Positions 1 through 10,000 of a stretch of DNA of 64,000 bases are shown here, piece after piece (position 1 is the stretch's first letter; each line of letters begins with the position of its first letter). The DNA lies in NCBI RefSeq assembly GCF_001273775.1, contig NZ_CP011801.1:1280001-1344000 (forward strand), read 5' to 3'. Source of the stretch: Nitrospira moscoviensis (GTDB taxonomy: Bacteria > Nitrospirota > Nitrospiria > Nitrospirales > Nitrospiraceae). The position numbers and the translations under genes are program-made. Under the pieces are notes generated by a model. That model did not search any database, was not told the DNA's origin, and saw only the letters and a program-made list of their open reading frames with translations.

Positions 1-233
1 GAAGGACGGACCTCTAGTGTGCCGGTTGTCGCGCCAGCGGCAGCGCCGGGTAGCTATGTCCGGTGGCGATAATCGCTGAAAGCATCTAAGCGAGAAGCGT
101 GCCTCAAGATAAGCTCTCCCGGGGCTTAATGCCCCCTAAAGACCACTCGTAGACTACGAGTTTGATAGGCTGGGTGTGGAAGGCCTGTAAAGGCTGTAGC
201 TAACCAGTACTAATCGGTCGTGCGGTTTAACAT
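1..233 (+). rRNA. rrl: 23S rRNA, 3' end (partial)
   Basis: This is the last part of domain VI of the large-subunit rRNA; the gene begins before the window. The stretch ending in CTAACCAGTACTAATCGGTC near position 216 is the near-universal 23S 3' terminus, and GCTGAAAGCATCTAAGC upstream is also a conserved bacterial 23S segment. The 3' end is placed by similarity at about 233 and could shift by a few bases. A 5S gene follows about 113 bp later, so this is the tail of an rRNA operon read rightward. Short open frames that cross it are not genes. Confidence 0.95.
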
Positions 234-262
234 CCTTTGCTCCTGATAGACATGGTCTCAAA

Positions 263-340
263 TACCCGCGAGATCGCGGGACATGCGCGAAGCGCGGGAC
301 GAGTCTCGCAAGTCGCGCCAGTCTCGCCCATCTCGCGGAA
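263..340 (+). repeat. 23S-5S spacer with short repeated TCTCGC motifs
   Basis: The spacer begins with a near-palindrome (CCCGCGA, 2-base loop, TCGCGGG, about 263-279) followed by spaced copies of the motif AGTCTCGC/TCTCGC and GCGCGGGA. The repetition gives alternating arginine-leucine text in one antisense frame, which is not coding. The hairpin probably belongs to pre-rRNA processing, an inference from its position; the repeated part is unexplained. Confidence 0.6.
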
Positions 341-346
341 GACTGT

Positions 347-463
347 TCCCGGTGGCCTTGCCGGAGGGGCCACACCCGTTCCCATACCGAACACGGAAGT
401 TAAGCCCTCCAAGGCCGATGATACTGCTGCCGAGAGGCAGTGGGAAAGTAGGACGCTGCCGGG
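347..463 (+). rRNA. rrf: 5S rRNA
   Basis: About 117 nt. It carries the conserved 5S core with CCGAACACGGAAGTTAAGCC near 396 and the loop E/helix IV stretch GGGAAAGTAGG. The 5' TCCCGGTGGCC and 3' GCTGCCGGG ends can pair as helix I, which sets the boundaries to within a few bases. It lies directly downstream of 23S and is followed after about 8 bp by an intrinsic terminator, so it is the last gene of the operon. No tRNA follows. Confidence 0.95.
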
Positions 464-470
464 TTTCAAA

Positions 471-512
471 AGGGCCTGTTGGATCGCGAGATCCAGCAGG
501 CCTTTTTCTTTT
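471..512 (+). terminator. Intrinsic terminator of the rRNA operon
   Basis: A near-perfect stem of about 13 bp (GGCCTGTTGGATC paired with GATCCAGCAGGCC, with one G-T type mismatch possible) and a 3-4 nt loop is followed by TTTTTCTTTT. It is placed immediately after the 5S gene. Confidence 0.9.
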
Positions 513-656
513 ATAACCCGTTCGCGTCCGCGCTGGAGGTATTGAATATCCGCCGTGAGTTGATCGAACGCGGCGGCGTGAGCAAGCTCGGTTTGGACCT
601 CTGCCGGGTTACAATGAACGTTCTCTTGGCTGATAAATAACGGAGCTAATGGGTTT

Positions 657-1454
657 ATGATTGAGCCAACTCGCTTTGAAGAATTCAATATTGTTGTTGT
701 CTCGGAAGGTCGACAACACAGAATCGCTAAGGTTGTGTTTCACAAGCGCGACGGAAGCATATTTGTCATGTTTCCGTCGTTTGCTCACAACGAAGGGCTG
801 GTTGGCGAGCTGTCGATGAAAGCTGGGGCGCAGACTGCAAGCTATGGATTTGCCAATCATGGGAAAGTGGCCGGTCATCTCGTGAAGTATTCCCATCATC
901 CGGACGGCAGAGCGCACTTTTCCCAAGATGGTTTGGTTAAGACGGAGGTCAAGAGGCAATCTGTTCCCTTAGATCGATGGCAACCTCACTTGTTTACAAT
1001 TCAAGTAGAGGGTCTTGAGAGTTTTGGTGCTCCGCGCGTAAATGATGGGATTCCAGCTTTACACTTGAGGACAGAGGGAAATCCAAGAGGACTAAAAATA
1101 GTGGGGCGTTGGTATCCGCTTGATAGATTGAACACTTTAGATGAAACTCAGTCTCTTCCTGCAGCCATCCCCATTGCATTTCCAGACGGACGGCAGTTCA
1201 TGGGCTGGCTTGTTGCACCGCCGTTGGGCAGCCGATACAGTCAGTTCGGCCTTTTTATGGTTCCAGAGGAAGTGGCTCCGTTATCTACAGTCGACGATCC
1301 ATGTTTGGTCTTTCTTGGCGGATTTGATCCGGCAGATATGGCCTTAGACCATTCCAAAGACACCTCTTTTCTAATTCTCAAATACCCATGTTCCAATCCT
1401 GCTGAACTCAGAACGTCTATTGGCTCCATTGATTTCACAACAACAGGAAAATAG
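657..1454 (+). CDS. Hypothetical protein, 265 aa
   Basis: I do not recognise this protein. It has no signal peptide and no membrane segment, and looks like a soluble mostly-beta protein. The ATG at 657 is 11 nt after GGAG. Base use is more AT-rich than in the core genes further right, which fits recent acquisition just downstream of the rRNA terminator. The next gene (start near 1495) follows on the same strand with little spacing, so the two probably formed a pair before the IS21 insertion broke the second. Confidence 0.6.
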
Positions 1455-1494
1455 CGACGTTCTGAAGGTTTCCATCGTGTCTTCTGGTGAAAAC

Positions 1495-1742
1495 ATGGAA
1501 GCGATTGACTCGATTAAGCGGATTTGGGAAGCCAATGGTGTCTTGTGGCATCGGCGAGTTGTACCACTAATTCTCGAACCGTTAGAGAAAAGGGGAGGAT
1601 TAGATACTAGTGGGCTTTGGGATCATGTTCTTGCCACCGCGTTTGGGCGTTCACAGAAGACATTTGAGTCGATTCAGCTGCTATGCGATCCAGCACTTCC
1701 TAGACGGTTTTGGGACGATGCATTTGTGCTGACCAGGTCTCA
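1495..1742 (+). pseudogene. DUF5677-like gene, 5' part (split by IS21 element)
   Basis: This is the N-terminal part of a gene whose remainder lies at 4388-4937. It encodes an alpha-helical protein with the text AFGRSQKTFESIQLL, which resembles the DUF5677 family as I remember it. The frame enters the IS21 element after LTRSH. Removing the element and one copy of the 6-bp target duplication joins the two parts exactly in frame as LTRSH-YETFITMEW, so the break is a single clean insertion. The start is uncertain: ATG 1495, or GTG 1480. Confidence 0.7.
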
Positions 1743-1984
1743 TGCGTATTCCGACCCAAGCCGGCCACTGATTCCGACGCAAGTCGGCCACCCATTCCGA
1801 CGGAACGCGGCCACTGATTCCGACCGGAAGTCGGCCACTGTTTCGAGTCTCCTCGGAATCGGTGGCCGACATCCCTCGGAATAAGCCGGCGATCCGCCAC
1901 GGGCTCCTGTCGGAGCCGCCCGCGACACAGGTCCTCCTCAACCTGGGTATCGTGTCCCCTCCATTTACTAGGGGGGAGGGACTG

Positions 1985-3544
1985 ATGCCAGCGGAGCGAG
2001 TGACCATGCGAAAAATCAAAGACCTATTGCGACTCAAATGGGCTTGCGGGCTCAGCAACCGACAAGTCGCGGCCAGTTGTGGGGTGGCGCGCAGCACGGT
2101 GGCGGAAACGCTCTATCGCGCCACGGCGGCTGGGCTGTCCTGGCCGTTGCCGGAAGAGCTGGATGACGCGCAGCTGGAAACCCGGCTGTATCCGGCGGCC
2201 CCCTCGCCGACCAGCCCGCCGCGGGCCATGCCGGACTGGGCCACGGTGCATCAGGAATTGACGCGCAAGGGCGTGACCCTGGCGCTGCTGTGGCAGGAAT
2301 ACAAAGCGCAGCACCCCGACGGCTATCAGTACAGCCGCTTTTGTGATCTCTACGGGGCCTGGCGCGCCACCCTGGATCGGTGTCTGCGGCAGGAGCATCG
2401 GGCGGGCGAGAAACTCTTCGTCGATTATGCCGGCCAGACCGTGCCGGTCCAGGATCGGCAGACCGGGACGATTCGACAGGCCCAGATCTTTGTCGCGGTT
2501 CTTGGTGCATCGAGCTACACCTATGCCGAGGCGACCTGGACCCAAACGCTCCCCGATTGGACCGGCTCGCATGTCCGGGCCTTCGCCTTCTTGGGCGGTG
2601 TGCCGGAAATCCTCGTGCCCGATAATTTACGCAGCGGCGTCACCAAGGCCTGCCGGTATGAACCGGAGCTGAACCCCACCTACGCCGATCTGGCCCGGCA
2701 CTACGGCGTCGCGGTAATCCCGGCGCGGGTGCGCAAACCGCGGGACAAGGCCAAGGTCGAAGCGGGCGTGCTGCTCGTCGAACGCTGGATCCTGGCCTGC
2801 CTGCGGCATCACCCCTTCTTCAGTCTGGCGGAGCTCAATACGGCCATCGCCGCCTGTTTGGACCGGCTGAATCGCCGGCCCTTCAAAAAGCTCCCTGGCT
2901 GTCGGCAGTCCCAGTTCGAGGCCGTGGATCGGCCGGCCTTGCAGCCGCTGCCGACCGAGCCCTACGTCTATGCCGAGTGGCGGATCGCCCGAGTGAATAT
3001 CGATTCGCATCTTGAGGTCGAGGGCCACTACTACAGCGTCCCCTCCGCCTTGGTCCATCAGGCCCTGGATGTCCGGCTCACGGCGGCCACCATCGAGTGT
3101 TTCTACAAGGGGCAGCGGGTGGCCAGCCATATGCGGAGTGCCGAGCGCGGCCGCCACACCACGGTCACCGCGCATCTCCCCTCGGCGCACCAACGCTATC
3201 TGGCGTGGTCGCCCTCCCGGCTGATCCAGTGGGCGGAGACCGTCGGGCCCGCGACCGGCACCGTCGTGGCCGAACTCCTGGCGCGGCGGCCGCATCCCGA
3301 ACAAGGCTATCGCTCCTGTCTGGGGATTCTCCGCCTGGAGCGGACGTACAGCGCAGCGCGGTTGGAGGCCGCCTGTCGGCGGGCGCAGGTGCTGGAGGCG
3401 TTCACCTATAAGAGCGTGCAGTCCATTTTACAGACCGGCCTCGACCAGCAGCCGCTCCCCGAGCCGGTTCCGACGGTCCCACTCCCGCATGCGCACGACC
3501 ATCTGCGCGGCACCACCTATTATCAACAGGAAGGAGGGTTCTGA
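1985..3544 (+). CDS. istA: IS21-family transposase IstA
   Basis: This is the DDE transposase that cuts and joins the IS ends, 519 aa. An N-terminal helix-turn-helix (GLSNRQVAASCGVARSTVAE, about residues 20-40) is followed by an RNase H-like rve core. The likely catalytic acids are the Asp in LFVDYAGQTV, the Asp in ILVPDNLRSGV and the Glu in DKAKVEAGV. The C-terminal part is the usual IstA arginine-rich region. ATG 1985 follows AGGGGGGAGGG, a very strong ribosome site; an open frame extends upstream to 1862 but only into the terminal repeats. It overlaps istB by one base (TGATG), so translation is coupled. Confidence 0.95.
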   Translation: MPAERVTMRKIKDLLRLKWACGLSNRQVAASCGVARSTVAETLYRATAAGLSWPLPEELDDAQLETRLYPAAPSPTSPPRAMPDWATVHQELTRKGVTLALLWQEYKAQHPDGYQYSRFCDLYGAWRATLDRCLRQEHRAGEKLFVDYAGQTVPVQDRQTGTIRQAQIFVAVLGASSYTYAEATWTQTLPDWTGSHVRAFAFLGGVPEILVPDNLRSGVTKACRYEPELNPTYADLARHYGVAVIPARVRKPRDKAKVEAGVLLVERWILACLRHHPFFSLAELNTAIAACLDRLNRRPFKKLPGCRQSQFEAVDRPALQPLPTEPYVYAEWRIARVNIDSHLEVEGHYYSVPSALVHQALDVRLTAATIECFYKGQRVASHMRSAERGRHTTVTAHLPSAHQRYLAWSPSRLIQWAETVGPATGTVVAELLARRPHPEQGYRSCLGILRLERTYSAARLEAACRRAQVLEAFTYKSVQSILQTGLDQQPLPEPVPTVPLPHAHDHLRGTTYYQQEGGF

Positions 3545-4308
3545 TGTTACGTCATCCCACACTCACGGCGCTGGAGGCGATGAAGCTCACCGGCATGGCC
3601 ACCGCTTTGGCGGAACAACTGGAGATGCCTGAGGTGCAGCGGCTCAGCTTCGAGGAACGACTGGGGCTGCTCGTCGATCGCGAGTGCACGGTCCGGGACA
3701 ATCACCGGTTGGCGCGGCGGCTGGCCCAGGCCCGGTTCCCCGGCAGTGCCACCTTGGAAGATCTCGATTATCGCCATCCGCGGGGGCTGGAGAAAAGCGT
3801 CATCGCGTCCCTGGCTACGGGGCAGTGGATTCGTCAGCATGACAATGTGTTGATTGTGGGGCCCACCGGCGCGGGCAAGACGTATCTGGCCTGTGCGTTG
3901 GCCCAGATGGCTTGCCGGCTGGGCTGCTCCGCCTTGTATTTGCGACTGCCGCGGTTCTTCCGGGAGCTGGCGGTGGCCAAAGGCGATGGCCGCTATGGGC
4001 GCCTGCTCCGGAGTCTCGCGAAGACGGACCTCGTGGTCCTCGATGATTGGGGGCTGGCTCCCTTAACTGACGAACAGCGCCGCGATCTGTTGGAACTCCT
4101 TGATGATCGCCACGGGCGGCGGGCCACCCTCGTGGCCAGTCAACTCCCGATCGATCACTGGCATACGGCGATCGGGGAGCCGACGCTGGCCGATGCCATT
4201 CTTGACCGGCTCGTGCACAACGCCTATAAGATCACGCTCAAAGGAGAATCGATGCGCAAACGGCTGGCAAAATCGGACGGAAGTCGGCCACTGAAGACAG
4301 ACCACTGA
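3544..4308 (+). CDS. istB: IS21-family AAA+ helper ATPase IstB
   Basis: This is the AAA+ ATPase that assists IstA in target selection and strand transfer, 254 aa. Walker A is GPTGAGKT (about residues 103-110) and Walker B is LVVLDDWG (about 162-169). An N-terminal helical region precedes the ATPase core, as in other IstB/DnaC-like proteins. The length is normal and no frameshift is seen. The C-terminal codons run into the right-hand subterminal repeats, so the protein tail is partly encoded by repeat sequence. Confidence 0.95.
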   Translation: MLRHPTLTALEAMKLTGMATALAEQLEMPEVQRLSFEERLGLLVDRECTVRDNHRLARRLAQARFPGSATLEDLDYRHPRGLEKSVIASLATGQWIRQHDNVLIVGPTGAGKTYLACALAQMACRLGCSALYLRLPRFFRELAVAKGDGRYGRLLRSLAKTDLVVLDDWGLAPLTDEQRRDLLELLDDRHGRRATLVASQLPIDHWHTAIGEPTLADAILDRLVHNAYKITLKGESMRKRLAKSDGSRPLKTDH

Positions 4309-4387
4309 GGCCCTGCGTCGCGGGGCTCCGAGGGGTGGCCGGATTCGCTCGGAATCGGTGGCCGGATTCAGCGGAATACACGTCTCA

Positions 4388-4937
4388 CTATGAAACTTTT
4401 ATCACAATGGAGTGGATAGCTCAGGATACAGATTTAAGGTCGCAGTTATTCTGGGATGAGTTTGCTCTTAAGCAAGCCCACTTTCTTGAAGCACTAGGCC
4501 CGGATCGTAATGATGTGCGTCCGGAAAGGCGAGAGGAAATAATTCGTGAGCGAGACGAAGCTCTGAAACGACACAAGAGAGGGCCTGGAACACTCCAGTT
4601 GCTACCTTCATTGCAGGAGAGGGTGCGTTCTTTGGCTGAACCATTGAAGGAAACTGTACCAAATCTTGAGTGGGAATATGAGTTTTATTATAGAGACGTT
4701 TCTGGGTTTGCGCATCCCAGTGGGTGGGGGACAGCGTTATCGCTCAGCGGCTCAGACGATTCAATTCCGACTGTGGAATGTTCCCCACGTGTTGGATATA
4801 ACGCCGTGATGCTAAACGGAGGTTGGTTGTTCAGGATATTGAGATGTTGGAATAGGAAATTTCGGATTGTATCTGAGGATACGGTTAACGAATGGCACAG
4901 AGAGTGGGCTGCGCGGTCACGTGTTGCAGAGCTATAA
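4388..4937 (+). pseudogene. DUF5677-like gene, 3' part (split by IS21 element)
   Basis: This is the C-terminal part of the gene begun at 1495. It continues in frame from YETFITMEWIAQDTDLRSQ and ends in a His-containing segment (YYRDVSGFAHPSGWG) of the kind common in DUF5677-like proteins. Without the IS the protein would be about 265 aa. The region is AT-rich compared with the core genome. The open frame continues backwards into the IS end (from 4335), but those codons belong to the element. Confidence 0.7.
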
Positions 4938-4953
4938 CAAGCAACAATTCGAA

Positions 4954-5652
4954 TTACTGGACCTTCAACGCCGTTATGCCTATTCCCTCCGCAAACATTT
5001 TTGATTCATCTGTGAACCATTTTCCAGTCAGGTTCACTTCCCAGCACTTTTCTGTTGGAGGGCAATTGGCTGCAGCGACTTTTACATACAGACGGTAGTC
5101 TCCCTCTACAATTAAATGACTTAAGGTATTTGGTTCGACTTCAAGATCCAATTCAAGGATGGTTCTGCCCTGAGAAGATCCTGATGGCACAGGTTGCATA
5201 AGGCTATTCCTGAAATTCGGCTCAATGATGTGACCAAAATCACAGTGTTTTCCCATTCCGGGCGATATCCCTTCTGTAAAAATTTCGGGCGGAGAGGTGT
5301 GTGACCATCTTAGGTTCATCGGCAAGAATGAATCGACATCCTTAAAGAACCCATCGGCGTGTTTCTTTTGGAGGCGAGAAACAAATACTTGAACTTTCTC
5401 GGCCCTCTGTCGTCCCTCGTTCTGGACCCAAATTCTGAAATAGTAGCAATCCCCTCGCTGAGCCAGTTGAGCAATAGGATTATTTGTCGTCTGTTGTGTC
5501 TTGTGACAATCGGGAGGGGACAAACGAATCCGGGCGGTCAGGACCGGACGATACCACTTGGTCCGTATCTCTTCGCGAAACAATGCTACGAGAGCTGCAA
5601 GGAGTGTGGCGACGGCTGAAGCAAATACCCCATAGATTGCTAGACTGTTCAC
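4954..5652 (-). CDS. Hypothetical membrane-anchored protein, 232 aa
   Basis: An N-terminal membrane segment (about residues 6-24, SLAIYGVFASAVATLLAALV) is followed by a soluble beta-rich domain with no family I can name. The GTG at 5652 is the only good start near the hydrophobic segment. The gene is convergent with the split DUF5677-like gene, 16 bp away, and the IS3-family element lies just upstream, so its original promoter may have been displaced. The AT-rich composition fits the surrounding island. Confidence 0.55.
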   Translation of the reverse strand: MNSLAIYGVFASAVATLLAALVALFREEIRTKWYRPVLTARIRLSPPDCHKTQQTTNNPIAQLAQRGDCYYFRIWVQNEGRQRAEKVQVFVSRLQKKHADGFFKDVDSFLPMNLRWSHTSPPEIFTEGISPGMGKHCDFGHIIEPNFRNSLMQPVPSGSSQGRTILELDLEVEPNTLSHLIVEGDYRLYVKVAAANCPPTEKCWEVNLTGKWFTDESKMFAEGIGITALKVQ

Positions 5653-6692
5653 ACCTTACCTTGTGCAGGTCCAAGAATTGTAACGCAAGGCGATACAATA
5701 GCACTTATCGTCGAACGTCTGCAAAGGCTAGCCGAGGCACTGGTGATGTCGTAAGCTCCCCCGTCAAGGCGACACTGCCAATGGAGAACTTCGGGCTTCA
5801 TGACGTTGGTCCCGTTCCGAGACAACCCACAACTGGAGCACACCGCCTCTTCGGCACCCATGCTGACCTGATGTTGTTGCGCAAACTCCTCCGGGGTCAG
5901 GTCTCCGAGGGAGCTGTGAGGTCGGCGTTCATTATAATAATCCCGGCGCCAGGCCTCGATGATGATCTGCGCGTCGACCAGCGATGCAAACTGATGCACG
6001 TTCAAGCACTCGTCGCGCAGCCGTCCACTAAATGATTCAATAAAGGCATTTTCCACGGGTTTTCCCGGCCGGATGAAGTCCAGTTGGATGCTCCGCCAAT
6101 ATATCCAGTCTTCCAGCGCCCGCGACTGAAATTCGGTTCCATGATCAACGGTGATGGAGCGGGGCGCCGGGCCATTGCCGAGCACTCGATCGAGAGCCGC
6201 ACCCACCGAGAGACTTGACATCCGAAAGCCGGCCTCTAGCACTGGACTCTGGCGACTCCAGTTATCCACCACGGTCAAAATCCGAAACGGCCGCCCATCG
6301 GCTAACGTATCCTGCACGAAATCCATGCTCCACCGTTCCCAAGGGCCGGCCGGTGCTGGCGCTGGCCCGCGATGCAACGCGATGTGTTTCCGCCGGCGAA
6401 CACGCATGCGCAGTTGCAAGCCATCGAGGCGATAGAGCCGACGGACCCGTTTGCGATTGACCCGCCAGCCTTCTCGCCGCAGCAGGACCCACATCCGCTG
6501 ATAGCCGAACCGCGGCCGCGCATGGGCCAGATCGCGAATACGCACCCGCAAGGCGGTTTGATCCTTCGCCCGGCTCTTGCGGTACCATGACGCGCGACCG
6601 AACTGTGCCAGTCGGCGCGCACAACTCACCTGAAACGTCCCCTGAAACCACTGGGCCAGTTCCCGGCGCCGGACGGGCCTTAGACTTTTTTT
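5649..6692 (-). CDS. IS3-family transposase OrfB (expressed by -1 frameshift)
   Basis: This is the rve integrase-type catalytic domain. It includes RFGYQRMWVLLRREGWRVN (the HTH_21-type region), then the DDE acids in RWSMDFVQDT, SITVDHGTEF and NAFIESFSGRLRDE. The C-terminal signature RRPHSSLGDLTPEEFA is intact. It is read by slippage on the A7 run at 6686-6692. The frame stays open about 100 bp past the probable IS end to the stop at 5649, so the last 30 or so residues (after about SSCGLSRNG) are probably read-through into host DNA. Confidence 0.88.
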   Translation of the reverse strand, partial: KKSLRPVRRRELAQWFQGTFQVSCARRLAQFGRASWYRKSRAKDQTALRVRIRDLAHARPRFGYQRMWVLLRREGWRVNRKRVRRLYRLDGLQLRMRVRRRKHIALHRGPAPAPAGPWERWSMDFVQDTLADGRPFRILTVVDNWSRQSPVLEAGFRMSSLSVGAALDRVLGNGPAPRSITVDHGTEFQSRALEDWIYWRSIQLDFIRPGKPVENAFIESFSGRLRDECLNVHQFASLVDAQIIIEAWRRDYYNERRPHSSLGDLTPEEFAQQHQVSMGAEEAVCSSCGLSRNGTNVMKPEVLHWQCRLDGGAYDITSASASLCRRSTISAIVSPCVTILGPAQGKV

Positions 6693-7015
6693 CTGAGCGC
6701 CTCCGTGAGCATGTGCTTGTCGAGCGAGAGATCCGCGACCAATCGCTTCAGCCGGGCGTTCTCCTCTTCGAGCTGCCGCAAGCGTCGGAGCTCGCTTACA
6801 CCCAGATGCGCATATTTCTTCTTCCACGCATAGAACGTCGCTTCGGCCACGCCCAGTTGCCGACAGACGTCTGCCACTGGCGTCCCGCTCTCCGCTTGGC
6901 GGAGCGCGTAGACCACCTGTTCTTCGGTGAACTTCGACCGCTTCATGGGGCCCCTCCTGTTCCCATGGCACCGGCGAAGCGGCATTGTAGTCTAGTTTTG
7001 AACGGCCGTCGTTTT
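5755..7015 (-). mobile_element. IS3-family (IS407-like) insertion sequence
   Basis: A two-frame transposase with a slippery A7 run identifies an IS3-family element of about 1.26 kb. The ends are approximate. CCCGTCAAGGCGACACTGCC near 5760 and, on the other strand, GCCGTTCAAAACTAGACTAC near 7005 are loosely similar and may be the inverted repeats. I could not find a convincing target duplication. The element sits between the small membrane gene and the 3' end of the propeller-diiron fusion gene, whose stop at 7068 is intact. Confidence 0.75.
6680..6946 (-). CDS. IS3-family transposase OrfA
   Basis: 88 aa. A helix-turn-helix DNA-binding region (FTEEQVVYALRQAESG onward) is followed by a leucine-zipper-like coiled coil (LRRLRQLEEENARLKRLVAD) that mediates OrfA/OrfAB assembly in this family. 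The ATG at 6946 has GGAGGGG upstream; the frame extends 13 codons further but lacks a better site. The gene ends at AAAAAAAG, where a -1 shift would give the OrfAB fusion transposase. Confidence 0.9.
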   Translation of the reverse strand: MKRSKFTEEQVVYALRQAESGTPVADVCRQLGVAEATFYAWKKKYAHLGVSELRRLRQLEEENARLKRLVADLSLDKHMLTEALRKKV

Positions 7016-7067
7016 CGCGGGAGACGTCACTCTGCCGAGCCGTGAACGCGAGGCTCATATGATCGAA

Positions 7068-10000
7068 TCAGTGGACTGCGCCTTGCCCGATGAAGGTGCG
7101 ATTGTCGAGCAGCGTCAAAGCAAGGTCATCGGTGCCGCCTCTACTGTCGAGGGCGAGCAGCGTTCCAGTGGATTTGGATGGGGTGGCGCCCGCTATAATC
7201 CACTGCCTGACCGTCTCAACGTCGTCGGCTGCAAACACTCCCTCCATGGGGCCGCCGTTTTCCATGATCCGGGTCAAGAACATGCTACGTTCGGGCTCCC
7301 CCGGGACCACCCACCCGCCACGGACGAGGGCCTGCATTACTTCGGCCGGGTCGTCAAGGAGGTCAACCAAGGGCACGGGGCGGCCATGAGCGTCGGGCAG
7401 CACTAGTTTGTCGTGGGCACGCTTCGCCACGCGTGCGTAGTTCGCAATTAGCTGGGCCATTTTCTCAGGCCACGGTTGACCAGCCGGGTTGTCTAGAACT
7501 GGCTCGATGCACGGCTGTGGCTTCGTGGATAGCGACTCCAGCCAGTCGAGGATGACGTCCTTCTCTCCCTCAGTGAAGACACGGTACATCGGTCCCTCAA
7601 AAGACATTAGCTCAAAGAGCCTGCTACGCCGAGGGTTATCCACGTCGACGGTCTTCGTGGCAATAAGCCTATCGAGCAACTCCTCGGGCTTCGCGAAGAG
7701 ATCGTTCAGCAGAACGCCTCCGAGCATCTTTCGGCCGTGGGCTTGTGCCGCGACCTGGGCTTTTGTTTGGATAAGCCGGATCATCCGATCGCGATAGAAT
7801 GTGCTCCACTTCGGGAAGCAGTCGGAAGCCTCAGGGGTTCCGATATTGATCGATTTCCTGTCGATTAGCAGCCGACGCTCTTCGAGACCCTCACCGTTGA
7901 AGCCGGCCGTCGCCCATGTCACGTACCCATTCCAGATCCGCCGCCAGTTCTCTTCCACGGCTTGGTCGCCACCCTCCTCGAGTTTATCCTCCAAGAACAT
8001 CTTCACCGCCTCTTTGGCGATTGCGCCGTGCCCTTCACTGATGTTGTCAATTGCGACGTGCAGCGAATAGAAGAGCGGATTCATTCCGCGATTGCGCAGC
8101 ATGCGCACCATGGGTTGCAGTGTCGGGGTCGCTTCCCACTCTAGAAACAGAGTCATCCCGATTAGCTCAGGGAAGAACATCTGAGGGAACAGGCCGATGG
8201 CGGCCTGGAACACCGGACTTCGCCACGCACCTGGAGCTAGATCAAGCTGTAAGAAGGCGCGCGATGTAACCGGCGGAAGGTACATGCCTTGGCTGCGCAG
8301 CAAGTCCTGGTAGACGTTCGAATGATTCTGGCGTGTCTCGCCGTTGCCAACCTCGTCGGCCCAGATATCGAATAGGCGCGACCGGACTTCGTCTGAGGGC
8401 CCTGCCTGCATAATGCCTTGGAGCCAAACGCCATCCATGAGATTGAATGGTGCTAGCTGCAGGAGGCGGTCTCTTACGACGCCATCGGAAGCACGTCCGA
8501 TTCTGTAACGCTTGCCGTTGCGCCAGGTGATAACATCACGGTCGTAGCGGTGCGGCTGATGCATGCCAGGCACGACGGCCTCGTAGATGGCCCGCATCCG
8601 CTCATCAAATGCCTCCGGCGTATAGTGGAACGGCTTATAAAGGCTATCCGCGTCGTAATCCGCGTTTGCGAGGTAAGCCCTGGCGAGCTTCAGTGCCGTC
8701 GGGCGAAACTCTGGATAGTCCTCAATATTTGCGAGCCGGAAGAACGCCTCTTTCTCTTCTTCCACAGTCGGAAGTGGGAGCTTTGCCTGGTTTCCGGCGG
8801 GCAGCGCCATGAGCCGCAACTCTAGCGACGCCAGAGCGTTATGAGAATGAGCACCGACGGATATTCTTGTCTGGCCGCGGCTAGGCGAGCGCAGAAAGAC
8901 ACGGCTTTCGACTAGATCGTCGGCATTAACTCGGTAAATGAAGTGCCCTTCCGCGTCGGGGAGGCCGGGCCGAACCTGGAAGTTCCAGTATACATGCCTT
9001 GGACCTGCAGCCGGCGCGGTCTCCTCAACGAGCGTAGCCACATGCGAGCCGAATCGGTCCCACACGTTGACAGACAATTGCTGAGTGCCTTCTGGCACAT
9101 CAAGCAAAATTCCCAGTTCCTTCGTCACCACTTCCGCATGCTCGTTCAAGACCAGCCGCGTCGCACCTGTCAAAGGCTGGATCAGCACCGACTGTGTGGA
9201 CTTATCGTACTTATAGACAGTATCGCCTGAGGCATAGCCGACGCGCATTGGACTACCGATGAAGCGAAAGCGATTAATGAACTTGCCCACATGGTTCGCG
9301 TTGCGCCAAGTGCCACCACCGTTGGATGTCTCGCTACTGTATCCGCCCTGGAATTGACGATCTCCCCAGCCGCCGACCCAGCCATGGTTCGCATCAATAA
9401 ATCCGATGCCTTCGAGGTTCGCGTTGCGCTGAGCGTCGTTCACCGGGATGCGGGTCCAAGTCCTCCCGCCATCGACCGATTTGAGGATTGCGCCCTCATT
9501 GAAATTTTCAAGCGAAATGAAACCCGTGCCGTCCTCAAGGAACTGGATCTTCCAGCCCCATTCGCCAAATGGGAAGTTGGCGCTTTGATCCGCGAGCTGA
9601 TTAACCCACGTCTGTCCGCCGTCTTCCGTATACAGGACGACAGGCTTGACCTTCGGACGAGTCGTACCACCCGTGCCTCCGACGACCCAGCCATGTAGTT
9701 CGTCACGGAAGTAAACATCGACGAGCAGCGAGGCGTGGGCTTGCATTTCGACGTTGGTCCAGGTCATACCGCCATCGTCCGACTTGATCAGCGCCGGAGG
9801 GCGGTCCGGATAGTTGGTGCCCGATGCGTACAGCAGCGTGCCGCTCACGGCCCAGATGCCACAGATCGCATTGGGCGTCGGCGGCAGGTTCGTGATCGGC
9901 GTCCAAGTCGTTCCTCCGTCCACTGTCCGGTAGAGTCGATGCGGCCCCGAGAGCGCCCCGATCCATCCGTGGCTCGGCGAAGCAAATGTGATGCAGCGGA

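Larger units (their letters stand above)
1743..4381 (+). mobile_element. IS21-family insertion sequence, complete, 2639 bp
   Basis: The element carries istA and istB overlapping by one base. The ends match as inverted repeats: the left reads TGCGTATTCCG and the right, reverse-complemented, GTGTATTCCG. GTCTCA at 1737-1742 and 4382-4387 is the target duplication. Inside the left end, four spaced copies of a 22-25 bp unit (ATTCCGAC...CGGCCAC) span about 1748-1835. The right end has two or three copies in opposite orientation (about 4334-4377). Multiple subterminal repeats are typical of IS21-family transposase binding. Both genes look intact, so the element may still be active. Confidence 0.93.

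Noticed and set aside
154..688. Open frames across the 23S end, spacer and 5S genes
   Set aside because: They lie on rRNA or spacer repeats and have low-complexity Arg/Leu text from the repeated TCTCGC words.
5649..7058. 469-aa single-frame transposase
   Set aside because: The first ~120 codons are the wrong frame over orfA; the real product uses the A7 frameshift.
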